NCBI RefSeq assembly: GCF_947623445.1
Contig: NC_135242.1
Location: forward strand, 4,526,001-4,590,000
DNA from: Clavelina lepadiformis
Lineage: Eukaryota; Chordata; Ascidiacea; Aplousobranchia; Clavelinidae
DNA: 64,000 bases
Direction of reading: 5' to 3'
Shown here piece by piece: positions 12,371 to 25,300 of this stretch. Each line of letters opens with the position of its first letter. Position 1 is the first letter of the stretch. The notes beneath the pieces are model-generated. The model had not been told where the DNA came from and ran no database searches. It worked only from the letters and a program-made list of their open reading frames with translations. The translations under genes and the position numbers were made by a program.

Positions 12371-13739
12371 TTTCAGGAAGGTAAGTTATAAGTTTTTCTA
12401 AAGAAACTACTTCAAGTGAAACAAGATTTCTAACGGCTATCCTGTAAAACAAAATGTAAGTTTCTCAATTAGTGAATTAGAAGACTAGGCTAGTAGTATA
12501 GCCTAGTCTTCATGTTAATACACCGGGGTGTATTCCGCTTGTGTTACATTACATTGAAGATCTTCAGTTGACCTACAGTCAAGCAGCACAAGTTCAGTTT
12601 GACGATGGCGTGGCACAGAGCAGACATCTGCCTTGAAACCATGGCAACTGTAAATTCACTTTGCTCTTTCATTTTTCTCATGTTTTAACTGTGAGATGTA
12701 AAGAAACACAGTGTCTCCATTTTTCGGAGATTGCAGTTGGCATTGCTCATCTATGGCATAGACCTCTTGTAATGTACGCCAAACTGACTTTCGAAATACA
12801 CATTCCTGGGATCTCAGTGGTGCAGACCATACTAGAAAATAAGGCCCTTCCACGCACGAGATTTATCAATGTACACGCCAAAATTTTTATCATTACGCCA
12901 AATTATAGTAAACAAACAAAGAAAAGCTGGTTGTTTGAACGCCAATTAATAATAAATAAACAAAGAATTGAGGCTTCAGCGTACGCCAGCATGCCAAAAT
13001 TTACGTCTTTGCATGCACGATTTCTAGGCTAGTCGAAAACTGCCATAATTTGCAGTCGAGGGGGCAGGATGCCCAAAATGGCAAAATCCGGGTGACCATG
13101 CAGGTAAAACTGTAATGAAAGTATAGACTAGACTCTAACCTAGCTGGCTAAAGGCAAAGCTTGTAAGCTAGGTTATTTTTTGACGGTAAAATGGTGATCT
13201 CTAAATGAGAGATTGTCTATTTCTGTTAGTGGATTAAGTATTTGTGTTTTCTAATCTGTTGTATTCTTGATGCTCCTACGTGTGCCACACATTCTACTAG
13301 CCTAACACTGTCTTTTCAGCTAGTATGAGTAAAATATATCAGTTGATAAAAATATGCTATGCTATAGATTTACCATTTCCGAGTAGGTAAAATTTGTGAC
13401 GAATTTCGACAACGATTTCGGTCTGAACCAAAAAAATGAAGTGCTGAATGTTAGGGCTACTCTTTTGAAACTGATTGTATGCAGTGACTGAAGCTATAAC
13501 CTTTTTTAGCAAGTTTCAAGTTTAGTTTTCATGAAAATTAGTAATAAACTAAAAAATAAAACACGTTAAAATAATTTAATGTAAAAACCTATGTGTCAGG
13601 AATGGCAGCAAAGTGACGGCAAGGTCTTCAGGACATATATCTATTTATCTGCTTAGTGTTCATTATAAATCGGCTAGCCACCGGTGCGACTGTATCAGGA
13701 AAAAATAACGCAAATTAACCACAACTACAAAATTTCGGG

Positions 13740-13832
13740 ACTTATGTCAGTTTTTAATCTTTTTTTCGGGACGCAAATTTTAGCAGCGAAATTCGGGACA
13801 TGTCCCGAAAAATCGGAAAGCATGGCAACCCT
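13740..13832 (-). mobile_element. Possible hAT element end
   Basis: The sequence ends 'catggcaaccct', which on the minus strand reads agggttgccatg, a common hAT-type terminus. It resembles the ends of the hAT element at 49612-51007 (cagtgttgccactc). It is preceded by 'gggacatgtcccgaaaaatcgg', a short palindromic core. The other end was not found. Confidence 0.35.
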
Positions 13833-14109
13833 ACACTATAAGCCTATACCTATATACGCTGTCAGCAATCTTGCAGCTTGGCCCAACAGCATTGCAGCAA
13901 TGCCGCATGCGGTTACAGCATCAACCCTGCGCATTTGCGTCTTGCCCTTGCCATGCACCACCCCGTAAGGGACTTGGCGGGGTTTTTGGAGTCTGATAGA
14001 CATCTCATTTACAGCTTATCCAGTGGTCCTTGTGAATCATGGTTAAAAACTGAAAGGTTCTAAATGCCTGCAATATGATATAACAATAGAAAAAAACAAA
14101 TAAAAATGT

Positions 14110-14180
14110 GTGTGTCCATTGAATCTTGCACAAAGATAAGCTCAGTAATTGTTGTCTGAGGCTCAAACGATGAGGTATCG
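14110..14180 (+). mobile_element. SINE tail fragment
   Basis: 'cttgcacaaagataagctcag' followed by 'gatgaggtatcg' parallels the tail of the copy at 23165-23470 ('cttgcacaaagaccagctcgg', 'cctcatcgccgag'). No head is present. Confidence 0.45.
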
Positions 14181-14636
14181 TTTCCGAATGGAAGTTGTTC
14201 AATGACCTATTGCAAAACCTGTTTTTGCTGTGCATGAAGTTGTTAAATGCCGTTGTCGTGCATGTTAGTATTAAACTGTTATTTAAACTCTGAAATCTCC
14301 TAAAGTGATCACTGATTGTCCTTGGTTTGTAAACAGCCGGTTAGTTTGTTAATATGGTTTGTTGTTGACAACAATTAACCCTCTAAAATTCTAAAAGGTC
14401 AACGGTGTTGATGATATTTCAGAAATTAGTTTAAAAAAACATATACGAGTTGAGTTTTGACATATTGAGGCCATCAAAGGTTTTGCAAGTTTGACTGCAT
14501 TCAACATAGTTTTTTGTGGACGCCTTGTTACGACGCAGACAGAGTTTAGGTTGTAGCGCTCGGCATTCTAAGCGCAAAGTAACCGCAGGATGTCAAGTTT
14601 ATTGACCAAAAACGGTTATTGTGGTATGGCATCACA

Positions 14637-14712
14637 ATCTTTATCTTCGAACTGAGGAACGGTTTTGTAAGATTTAAACTCGGCAATGATTTCAGCCCAG
14701 TTAGCGAACTTG
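14637..14712 (-). mobile_element. SINE tail fragment, reverse orientation
   Basis: 'tttatcttcgaactgaggaa' and 'ctcggcaatgatttcagccc' match the start of the minus-oriented SINE at 51945-52225. Confidence 0.45.
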
Positions 14713-17700
14713 TCTTATGTTAATCATTTGCTAGCATAGAGTTCATTATAGCTGTCGTTTAGATATGTACACCGACGCTTTTCGAAAGCGTTTTTCCTCA
14801 TGAAGTTATGCGTGTCCTTTGGCGCATGTTGTTTGTCAATAAAAGAACACAAGTTGTCCTCAGTTATGGACAAGGAGCAGTTTAACAATTTATATATAAC
14901 GCAATGAACTTTTAATGCGCTGTTAAGAGTGTTGTTTTTTTGCTCTTTAGTTTAACTTTGAAGGAAAAATTTTTAAAAGTAATTATCTAGGTCTTAATTT
15001 TAGACAAATTTCTTTCTTCCAATTCCAAAAATTATTTCGTTTTTAACGTTTTGCTTCCAGCCTTCGACAAAAAGCTATGAGCTAGAGTGGTGGACCAACA
15101 CCAATCGTACCTTACTTCCTTGTGTGCCCTAATATGAAAGAAACTCTTAATATCAAAGAACTGACCTTCGTTTTCATTTTGTCAATGTGATTTCGTATGG
15201 TATGGTATTTGCCGAAAGCCTTACAATTAGACATAGCCTAGTAATCTACCATACAACGGTCTGAGGCTAGTTGAAAGGTTACCACAGCCTAATTATAACT
15301 ACCGGTAGTTATTAATTACCAGAAAGTGGGTTTGTTTGGAGTGTTTGCATAATTTCTGAATGTTTGACGACTTGAGGCTATCAGATTAGCCTAGGCCTAT
15401 ACTGCTAGCGCTGACCTTTGACATCGCTGTGTGGGTGCACACCCGTTTTCGGCGCCATTGGCAAAGACACAAATTTTGTCTTGAAGGCATGCACTAAAAC
15501 TCAATTCCTTGTTTATTTATTATAAATAGCATATCACCATCATGCAATCAACTTTCCTGGTTTGTTTATTGTAGCCTAAATCGGCATAAACTTTTAAAAG
15601 TTTGGCATACATTTTACACAATGGTACCATATCGCTTAAGGCAAGAGAAAAATGGCGGGTGGCGGTTGAAAAAGGTTTTTCACATGACAGCTTAAAGCTA
15701 TCCAACATTTTTTGAAACAAAATGTAATGGTTGCTCATTTTGCAAACTTTTTAATTCAGAATGGCAGTGTCTATTTCACTGGCTACCAGTTAATGAATTT
15801 GGAAAAAGCTACTTCAGTAAACGGCTAGCCTAGCTATAATTACGCCGGACTGCAGACTATGGCAATTTTCAGCAAAATCTTGGGTGCACCAACAGACCAA
15901 TCAACTAAAAAGGACTAGTGTGGTGCGCAAAAAGTGCTCAAACGCAATGGAAATGCGCAACTACACAATAATTTACACAGTTTAACTCATTCAATGTTTA
16001 AATCAATTAAAAATTTAGTACACAGAAGTTCTATCCAAGTCATTAAGTGCAAAATAACACACCTGAAGTGTGACACTGAAGCTCATGAAAAACAGTATTG
16101 AGTGCACCAGTGCCAAATTTTGCAGTCTGGTAGTTACACAATTGGTATTTTCCTACGCTGGTAACCGGTCGCCAGTAAAGCAGCCACTGATTTTACCAAA
16201 CGCAGTTTATGGAAGTAGGAAAATACCAGAAACGGCAATTTGGCTGCTGGTCTATGAATTGAAGTGTCGAATGAAATAGTAATTTTTCCAAAGTAGAAAA
16301 ATTGATTTATGAAATCAAGTAATTTATATATATCTTTGGAGCAATTTTTAAGAGCAGCCTTTTTGCTTTGTTCTGCTGCTAAACTGAGCGCCCATCGTTA
16401 ACAAGATTGAGTGACATTGCGTCGGTAAAATACAATGCGTCCTCAGCTTTTCAATTAACACGTATAACGACTACCATGAGCCAAAGCAGTAGAAAATATT
16501 TTATTAATCAGAAATCGATGCTACAACCATAGAAAAATTTTTAATGATGTTGTTAAAAGCTGTTAAAAATTTTCAAAATCACCAAAACTATTTTCGTAAT
16601 GTTTTTAACACCACTCATTATTGTGACGCTTCAGTTCTCGAAGGAAGAACAAATTAATAGATTTACGCATTGTTATTCATTGCAAATTTGAATTGGTTCA
16701 ACCAGACATTTCGAAGTTTATTTACAGAAGTAGAAGTTGCTAATAGTGGGAGAGAGTTAAATCCATTCTTCGGACTCCTCTAAGTACTTTTGCAGTTTAA
16801 TACAGGTAACTGGCTGGACACCACCACATTAAACAGGAAAAATGCATTATTATATCATACTTGGGGTGTTTTAAGAAATCTGCCTCGTGTAACGCTTTCT
16901 AGCTTCTTTTATTAACTCGTTTCACACTTTGGGCGTTTTTTGTCTTACTTCTGCTTGTTTGTCTCGTGTTGCGCTATTTACTCTCCCAACTTTTATCTTT
17001 TTATCATCTCGCATTATCCCTTCTTTTCTCTTGAGTGTTCTCGAAATAAGCAAGTGTTACTCCCTCTCTCTTTCCTCTCTTGTTTCGTTTTGCGCTTTTC
17101 CTCTTTATCTCATCATCAAGTTGCCTTTGTATTTCAATGCGTTAATTATCTTGAATGGTATTCATGCCCAGCACTCTCAACGACAGTTCAGGTGATTTTG
17201 AAAACTATAGCATATCGGTTAATTTTCAAAATCATTTTAGATATTTACCAGAAATAGTAATGCTTTTAAATGGTCCGCGGCCTTCTTTTAAGAGCTCCCC
17301 GGCCCACCAGTTGGTAAGTGCTGATCTATTGCAATTAGGGTGAAACATTGCGTTAAAAAGAAAAAAGAAAATTTTCATTTATAAGAAGTTACACGGGTTA
17401 ACTGAAGGTCAAAACGGGGGGGACCTATATTTTGCTCCGCAGTTATTCACAACTGGGAGGCATGCCCCCCTGAGAATCGACGGCAATACCTCTGACCTAA
17501 GCTTTCCCTTCTCATGATAAAATAACTAAGGTAGGCATTGACTTGAAAAAATGCTAATTTTCAACTTAAAATGACAATAAATTTCCAAAGTCTAAATGAA
17601 TTAAAGCTTATCCTCTTTGACCGAAACTCTCACTTCACAATGCTAAATTACACCAAAAATAAATTTGAACAAAAAGAAATCTAGCGTTGGCAAAATTCGG

Positions 17701-18419
17701 ACTCCAAACATCCAGGTCCAATCGATATCCACTACGCTGCTGGATTTCTTTTTTCCTTGTCCAAAATGAGAGTAATAAATCTGCCAGCTACGGTATTGTG
17801 GTTTTGCAACTTCAGAAAACGAACACCGGTAAAATAATCACTTTGATTCAGAGTGTATATACAGGTATTGCTGTGATTGAAAATAAACATTTTGAAGGAA
17901 GCAGATGACCTTAGTCCAACATCACAGTGGGTTTATGATCTTGATACCCCAACCCCCTAACGCAAGGATGAACCCGTGACAGCTTGAAACAATAAATGTT
18001 TGATTAGCAACCATACTTTTTAAACTGTCAGAGGGTCTCAATTTAAACTCTAAAAGCGCTAAAAAATTGAAATGGTTAGCGGATTGACTCCTTTCCAGGA
18101 GTTATCTGATTTATAACTTTTCTTCAATCAAGTTCTTAATTTGTTCTTCAATGATCTCATTGTGTTAGCGTTCTTTTTCGTGAAAACGGTATTCTGTTAA
18201 ATATTTCAATCTATTAACAGCTTTAATATTCAGTTGCTTCCATTTGTAAGATGTTTAGTGTTTCTGCCTCAAGTGTCCTTGATGACTTTGCATTTTAAAT
18301 TTGACAGTTGTCATCAATGTTAAAGTTTATATGAGTTATATACAAGCCTATTATGTTGTAACAAATTTTTTCATCTTTTCTGAGCAGTGGTATGTAGTGC
18401 CGTGTTGGCAGTGCACAAA

Positions 18420-18867
18420 ATGTCCCAAGAACCTGCAAAAGACGTGAAATATTGGCTTCAATACGCTAGGGATTTATATTTTACGAAGTCCCAGCAAAGA
18501 CGCTTTGATTTTCTCAAACAGCGTATGATATGGCCGCTAATCCTATATGGAGGTGCCGCAACAACCCTGTTTTACGCTGGATGGATTGTTTTAGAGGCAG
18601 CACCTGTTTATCACGTCAACGTCATCAAGAAATCTTACGAAGATCGAGGTTAAGCAAAATTTTTGTCAAACTTTTTTCAGGAGGAGAATCAAGTATTTTT
18701 ACTTTTACAAACAATTTTTCGGAATTGTCGGCAAACATTGGTGAACTAATTAACTCTTCTAATATTAATTTTCAGAGCGCCGCCATTATCAGTATCTGAA
18801 GGAGAACCCAGCATATGCAGAAGCTCTTTTGCATGGTTACGAAACCCTTCGTCCCCCAAAACATTAG
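18420..18867 (+). CDS. Small single-pass membrane protein, 106 aa, unrecognised
   Basis: Two exons, 18420-18648 and 18776-18867, join in phase 1 to 107 codons. The protein begins MSQEPAKDVKYWLQ and has a basic stretch (KSQQRRFDFLKQR). One hydrophobic span of about 20 residues follows (around residues 39-60, LILYGGAATTLFYAGW), then a polar tail ending ETLRPPKH. The size, basic flank and single span resemble accessory subunits of mitochondrial inner-membrane complexes, but I cannot assign a family. The stop is only 80 bp before the ATG of PARL on the same strand, so the two may be one operon. An in-frame GTG lies upstream at 18387, but the ATG at 18420 is the expected start. Confidence 0.75.
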
Positions 18868-18947
18868 GCGCCCATTCATCTACATCTTTGTTTATTTTTT
18901 CATCCCGTCAATTTAGTTTACTTTCCTTTAATAAAAATATCCCCAAG
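18868..18947 (+). promoter_or_regulatory. Operon-like spacer with AATAAA and possible trans-splice acceptor
   Basis: The spacer between two plus-strand coding regions is 80 bp. It contains AATAAA at 18930-18935, 12 bases before the next ATG, and a pyrimidine-rich stretch with AG at 18915-18916. In tunicates such short spacers mark operons resolved by spliced-leader trans-splicing. That use here is inference. Confidence 0.45.
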
Positions 18948-21927
18948 ATGTATTTCTATCCCACAAGTTCCAGTGGTTGTCGTTATTTTCATGTGAAAAC
19001 CTCAGAAACGCCTGACAAAACTTCCTATTCTCAACAAAGATCAAAGCAATACAAAGAAAATGGTGAAGAACATACCAATTTGGGAAATTTCACTTGGTTT
19101 GCCATATATGGAAGTGCAGCGGCACTGGTACGTTCACAATTACTTGTCTTAGTTCTGATATTCTCAACAACTTAGCCTTTAAACTAGCCCAACAATCACC
19201 ACACTGCAATTTTATTACATCACAATAACAAATCCTATTCAATGGTATTTTGTATTGGCTTGCTTACATATATATAAGATAAAATGCCACTATAAGCGGT
19301 TTTTACTGTACAAACAAATGTTATGATATTTATGATGTTATCTAAATTATGATATTCAGTACATTATTGTTTTAAGTACTGAATATCATAATTAAGATAA
19401 TTATTGACATGTTTTTAAGTTTTAATTGTTTAAAATTCAGTTTACTTTTGGGATTTTTGGTCTCGCTGGTATTTGGGAAGCCAATGGCAAAGCGAAAAAG
19501 TTTGATCAGTTGCTAAAATCAGAGGTTTGTGTACAGTAGTGTTATTTAATAAACTTTGTCATGAGAAGTATCCAAGTTGCTAACTATTACTGACCTTTAC
19601 CGTTTGTCAATATATCCTTTTGATTTAAGGACATCAAGCAGTTACCACTAATGGTATATAACATTGCGTTTCTAAATATGCTGGTGTTCCTTCTTTGGAG
19701 ACTGCCTGCTTTGCAACCAACTATGGTTAAATGGTTCACTTTATCAATTGCAGGTTTGTTGCCCATAGACGCCTCCAATTTTGATATAACTTATCAATTT
19801 GTCCCATTCTTGTTCAGTTTATAAGTCCATAGCTTACTTAATTGTTACAGTATGGTACTTGCCAGTTGCACTTTACAAAAAATCATTTTTATATGAAACT
19901 TTAGGATGGGGCTTCTAGTAACTATATTAGCCTTATGTTAAGTTATGGCACAATTTTTACAGTAGAGTAAAAGAAAATTCTGAACTTTTCAAGGTGTGAA
20001 CTTTTTTGATTCTAATTTCACACTGCACATCTCAGTAAACTGATTCACATTAGTGAAGCTAACAGTAAATTTTGAACAAAAGTTGACAGATTGATGCAAT
20101 GAAAATCATTACAATGAAAACTAACACAACAGAAAATAGAATGTCCAATGTTTAGTTGGCCCAAAACTAGTTTCTTATTTTCCTGAAAAGAGGTTTCTAC
20201 ATCTTCTTACAAAGAAATGAGTGTATGCTTTACAATGTTTGGCAGGACCCATGAAACTACTACCAAAGGTTTCTTCGATGTTTTTGTGCATGTTCAGCCA
20301 CAAGCATTTCTTCCATATCTTTGCAAATCTATATGTTTTAAATAGTTTTTCCCATGCATGGGATGGTTATTCTCATGTATTTCAACGAGCATTTCCTGAG
20401 GTAAATATAGCGTTTTTTTCAATTCTAATATTTTTGTTCATCCAAATTTATGCGTTTTTAAAAATTAACAGTTTTAAAACGATTTTTAATCATGTAGAAC
20501 TTCATGGCAGTGGAGAAATTTGTTGCTTTCTATCTCAGTGCTGGAATGGTAGCGAGTGCAGGGAGCCTGATCACGAAACATTTTGGAAAAATTCTAATTC
20601 CTTCCCTTGGTGCCTCAGGTAATTTATTAAACTAAAACATTCATGAAATGCAAGTAACCTGTTGTTGGTTTTGGCCCCTATTTTTGTTATCATCAGACAA
20701 TACACTTAAACAATGAACTAAGTAGTTTTTGTTCCTAAAAACAAAAAAAATTATTATTCCTTCCTATTTCTCTCTTGTTTTCTGTTCAAAAAAAGTTTAT
20801 AGTTAAAACATTTTATTGTTTAAGTAAACCCACTCAACTAAAATTTGGTTTTATGTCTTGGTGCCCATATTACCAAATCCTTACGTTATCAGGGATATTA
20901 GTGTCATGTTGTAGATCTAGGCTTTGTACAATAAAAATGTGTGCAACAGACTTCATTGAACAGGACAGCATATAACTGTGTGCAGCCAACGACTAAAAAT
21001 TAGTATTTTAGCCAAACTGTTTAGAGTTCATACATCAGAAAGAATGTTTAAATACATCTTGTCAAAACTCACATGCCTGGAACATTCAGTCACTTAGGCC
21101 CAGCTAGGACCTATGAAACATTCTAAAAATTTGCAACTGGATTAAGCATGCTTTAGGCATAATATTGCAACCTGCGGCTCACAACACCAAATTCTGCACA
21201 CTATGCCATACTTTGTTAACATTACAAGGCGGCCTGCAATACAACTAATAATCAAAACATTAAGTAATTTAGATTCATGCTTTGTCACACAATTGTACGT
21301 AATGGTTTGTAACGTATTAATTAGTTGTGGTCTTGAACAGAAGTGATTTGCTTTTCTATTGCGGTTCTTTGTTTGACCTATGTGGCAGTGATTATAACAA
21401 GCAATATGTAAAATGTAACAACAGCCTTTGTCCTGATAAATGGAGTTATTTAAATGGTGATTTTAATGGCACAATATTATAGGTTTGGCGGGGCCGTCAT
21501 CTGTTCAAAAGTTACATATTCTGTTTCAGGTGCTATTTTGGGATTAATCGGATATATTTGTATGAAGTTGCCAGATAGCAGACTTAGCATTATATTTCTG
21601 CCGCAGTGGAGTTTTACTGCGAAGTCTGGTGTGAAAGCAATTGCACTTTTCGACTCTGCCGGCCTTTTATTCGGAATCCTGTCAAGATGGCGTTATGGAA
21701 TATTTGACCACGCTGCACATCTGTCAGGATTGCTATTTGGAGTGTAAGTGCTGCAAGCAGGAGTTTAAGTGTATTTTGGCTGATCTTCTAATCTTCGGGT
21801 ATGTTAACCCAAAAATAATTCATTTATTCATGTTTTTAACAGTTGGTATGCCCAATATGGTGAACGTTACTTGTATGGATGGAGTAATTATGTGAAGGAG
21901 TTGTATGAAGAGAAAGGTAGAAGATAA
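18948..21927 (+). CDS. PARL: PARL, mitochondrial rhomboid protease
   Basis: Seven exons: 18948-19127, 19441-19524, 19630-19753, 20246-20400, 20498-20618, 21530-21743 and 21843-21927. Phases fit throughout, giving 320 aa. The family is the inner-membrane rhomboid that cleaves PINK1, PGAM5 and other imported proteins. The N-terminus (MYFYPTSSSGCRYFHV) suits a mitochondrial leader. Membrane segments start in GSAAAL/FTFGIFGLAG. The histidine-rich SHKHFFHIFANLYVL and the catalytic serine in SLGASGAILGLIG (made across the exon 5/6 join) are present, and the catalytic histidine is in IFDHAAHLSGLLFG. The tail WYAQYGERYLYGWSNYV matches the family end. A poly(A) signal AATAAA lies at 21967-21972. It probably shares a transcript with the small gene upstream. 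TMEM104 faces it tail to tail. Confidence 0.92.
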
Positions 21928-21966
21928 ATTTTCGTCAATCACTGGAACTTGTGTATCAGCTGTTTG

Positions 21967-21972
21967 AATAAA
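21967..21972 (+). terminator. Poly(A) signal of PARL
   Basis: AATAAA lies 40 bases after the PARL stop codon. On the other strand AATAAA motifs for TMEM104 lie at 22034-22039 and 22056-22061, so the two convergent transcripts end within about 100 bp of each other. Confidence 0.65.
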
Positions 21973-22332
21973 ACATTGAAATTTATTTTTTGTTGGGCCA
22001 ATTTTTAACAAATGAGTCCATGAAGCTGGAATTTTTATTTGACGAGAAAGAAAGATTTATTGCACAGTAAGATATGTAACAGTGAAATTGACACCAACAT
22101 CTATACAACAGAATCAGCTCTGACCATCTGAAAATATCAAACAAAAGAATATGCAATATTTGTAAATTGTCAGCATTAAATTCCTGCTTTAGCAGTGCAG
22201 TTCAATATACATTGTAGTTAATAATAATAAATGTGAATGATTCGAGAAACGATTCTTTCAAATTGATGTTTACAGAAAAGGCACTTGCTAGCCACAGTAA
22301 AAGAGAGACTGACCTACTTCCATTTCCGTGTT

Positions 22333-25300
22333 TTAGTTTTTACCTCCGGAGGTCCAGGTTAATATATGGTTAGTTGTTACAAAGATAAGACAAACTGCCG
22401 CCCAAATAAAGACAAGAATAACCCATAATCGTCGAGCAAATGGTGAACGGTGTTCATTTCTTACACTCGTTACCCGGCCATACAATCTCACAGCTTCTTT
22501 ACGGGCTAATAAAACCAAAAAAGCCGGAATTACGTATTGCACACCGGCTCCTGCATACGACCCAGTAACACCAACAAGTGTTGTAAGATTATTGGTGGCA
22601 AATGCTACACCAATTGGCGGTGCAATGGCTAATGTTGGATACAAAATGCGGTTGATGTAGAATGATGAGGTTTTCTTGAAAAGGGACTGTAACAAAGAAC
22701 AATTCCGCAACTGTTAAGTGTAATACGTGCATCGGTAAAAAAGCGACCATGTTAATTTCATGAAAGGAATAAAATCAACAATGGGACTAAATCAAAAAAG
22801 ACTTATCAGTGGATGGAACAAATTCAACAGCATATATAGTTAAGTATGAAAAAATTAGCATTTAATGCTTTGATAGAACTACTCTGGTCATTTGAAACAT
22901 GTTTCAGTAACAAATTTTTCTGTTCTTGATACAAGAACGTATGTACCTGAAGGTTATTCCTCAGGGTAACAGCTATAATGGGAAAGTTGGTTGAAAGTGT
23001 GAAGACAGGAAACAAACCAAGAAAATATCTCAAAAATGCAACATTTGTAGTGTCACAAGAATCCTGTAAATAAACAAATCAAACATGTATACACGTTTGC
23101 ATATTTCAAAATAGTAAACCTACAATAAACAACCTTAATTAGTATTCATGGTAACTGCTTTTCAAGGTAACCACCGTATCAGCTCAGTGGTGGAGCGATT
23201 ACAACACTGAGCATGCAATAACGTAACTGGAGTCCTACACCCAACCGTTTTAATGCCCTTGAGCAAAGCATGAACGTTGCTTGCCCCTGTTCAGTGGTGC
23301 CGGTGACAAGGAATTAGACAAAAAAATTTTACCATGTGTTGCTTGATTGAAACTTGCACAAAGACCAGCTCGGTAACTGGTACTATTCCTCATCGCCGAG
23401 TTTAAGTCAGGCAAAGACTTTCCTCAGTCCAAGGATAAACATAAGCCAACCATGATTCCTCATCGCTCGAGCACAAGTATAAAGATTCCAATACCATACC
23501 ATGTGTGAACTTACCTGAAAGTTTAACGTGTAAATATCTTGCAGCACGTCGCTTTGGAAGCAGTAAATTGCCGTCATGCCGAGCAGCATATAAAAGATCA
23601 AAATGAGCATATAATCGGCCGCAAGAAGCTTGGACAAACTCCGCTTATTTCGAATTGGAGTTACAAGGGAAGGTAAGGAATGTTGACACATAAATGAATA
23701 CACGGAGACGCCAAAGAGGTTCGGAATTCCGGAAACTTCCGCTATCGGAGGCCTTCCCTCTCCACCATTAGTTTTGCTTATGTGAATGATGGCGAGAACA
23801 ATCATGAGAATGAAAGCTAAAAACAGAAACAATGAACACTGTCACCAATGTTTTGCTGATATGGTTATCAATATGACAAATTAGTAATAGCCGTTCTATT
23901 TACTATACACTAGAGCAGGAGTGGCCAGACCTGCTTCATGCTCGAGCCGCATATAACAAATTCCAGCTTTAAAAGAGCCACAACACAAACACAATAAAAA
24001 ACACGAATTTATTCACTCACAAAAAAGTGTGGCTATTGATTAACATTAGTGCTGCGTGGTGATACTATGAGTCTCCAACTGGGCTTCACCAACTCTTTTT
24101 GCAATTATTATTATTATAACTGTAACCAAGACTTAAGACTAGGTCAGCCCTGACGTACAGCTTCAATCTGACAGTTCACTTAATTACAGTGTACAAGTTA
24201 GCACACTTCTGTACATCAATGTACTTTTTGGAGTGTAATTTGATTATTACTAGCAATGAGTCCATTGTTACTACGTGTGATAGAACGCATCGTTTCATAA
24301 TCTGATCAAACAACTCGTTTAGACCGGGAAAATTGCATGTCTAATTCAACAATGCAAATTCATTAAAGAGCCGCAATCAAAGGCTCAAAGAGCCGCATGC
24401 GGCTCGAGAGCTGCAGTTTGGCCACCCCTGCACTAGAGCAACTAGACATAATGAAGGTTATAATCAAATTTAAAAGATCAATGTAAGTCTTGTAAGAAGA
24501 ACACATTAAAAAAGTCAAGTATGATGTTAAGCAAGCTCACCTATCCATCTAAACAGAGTTGTAGTAATCTGTAAATATTTTGTTTTCTGGACACTAAAGT
24601 AGGTAAATGGGCCGAGAGTGACAGCAAAAATTGCCTGCAAAATATAGATATTTAAACCAACTGACTCTATAGCTTTTTCTAGATTTTTTTAAACAAGGCC
24701 AACTGACATAGACATCAGCATAAATTATTTCATTTCTTACCAAAAATATTCGATAAACATCCATTCTTGTAATGCTTGGTCCCCAGCAAATATCATCATC
24801 TGAGACATGTTGTGAACCAGATGCATTGGAAGCTGAGCATGACAGATTGCCACTTTATTGCGAAAAAAAATATTTGAATAATTCTCTGCACCAACCCTAA
24901 TTTGTAATAATTCTGTATACCTTTATTTACGTAAATGATTACAACAATCATATCACAGGTAATACAGAAATCCTATAAAATAAAATAAATTCATATTACC
25001 AAACAATATCCCTTAATGATTTTGGCACAGCAGCAGCGTATATGGCTAAGTCTCCATAAAGGTAAATGGTGATGCATAAGTAAAACAACGTTCGGCCAAC
25101 TAGAAAGCATACATAAACAAAATGTTAAATGGTATGTAGAAGTTAATAATATGAAATATTGCACAACTAAAAACTTGCAAAGACTTGTGTAATGACATAA
25201 AGGCATAAGGTCCAACTTTTATTAAAAAACATGTCTGCCATTTCTCCCATCTCAACAGCTTGGGTTATCGCAAATTTCTGCTGCGCTCCATTTGAAGAAC

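Larger units (their letters stand above)
12371..18419. other. 6-kb gene-poor interval between divergent genes
   Basis: No coding exon was recognised between the STAR gene (minus) and the small membrane-protein gene (plus). It must hold both 5' regions. Visible items: a short palindrome 'agactaggct...agcctagtct' near 12480-12508; a possible hAT end near 13740-13832; SINE tail pieces at 14110-14180 and 14640-14710; and an inverted pair 'ggtattttcctac' (16143) and its complement (16217) that could fold or be a small MITE. Confidence 0.45.

Noticed and set aside
16929-17257. Overlapping plus-strand frames of 88 and 105 aa
   Set aside because: Pyrimidine-rich DNA gives Leu/Ser/Phe-rich frames by composition. 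No homology or splice evidence.
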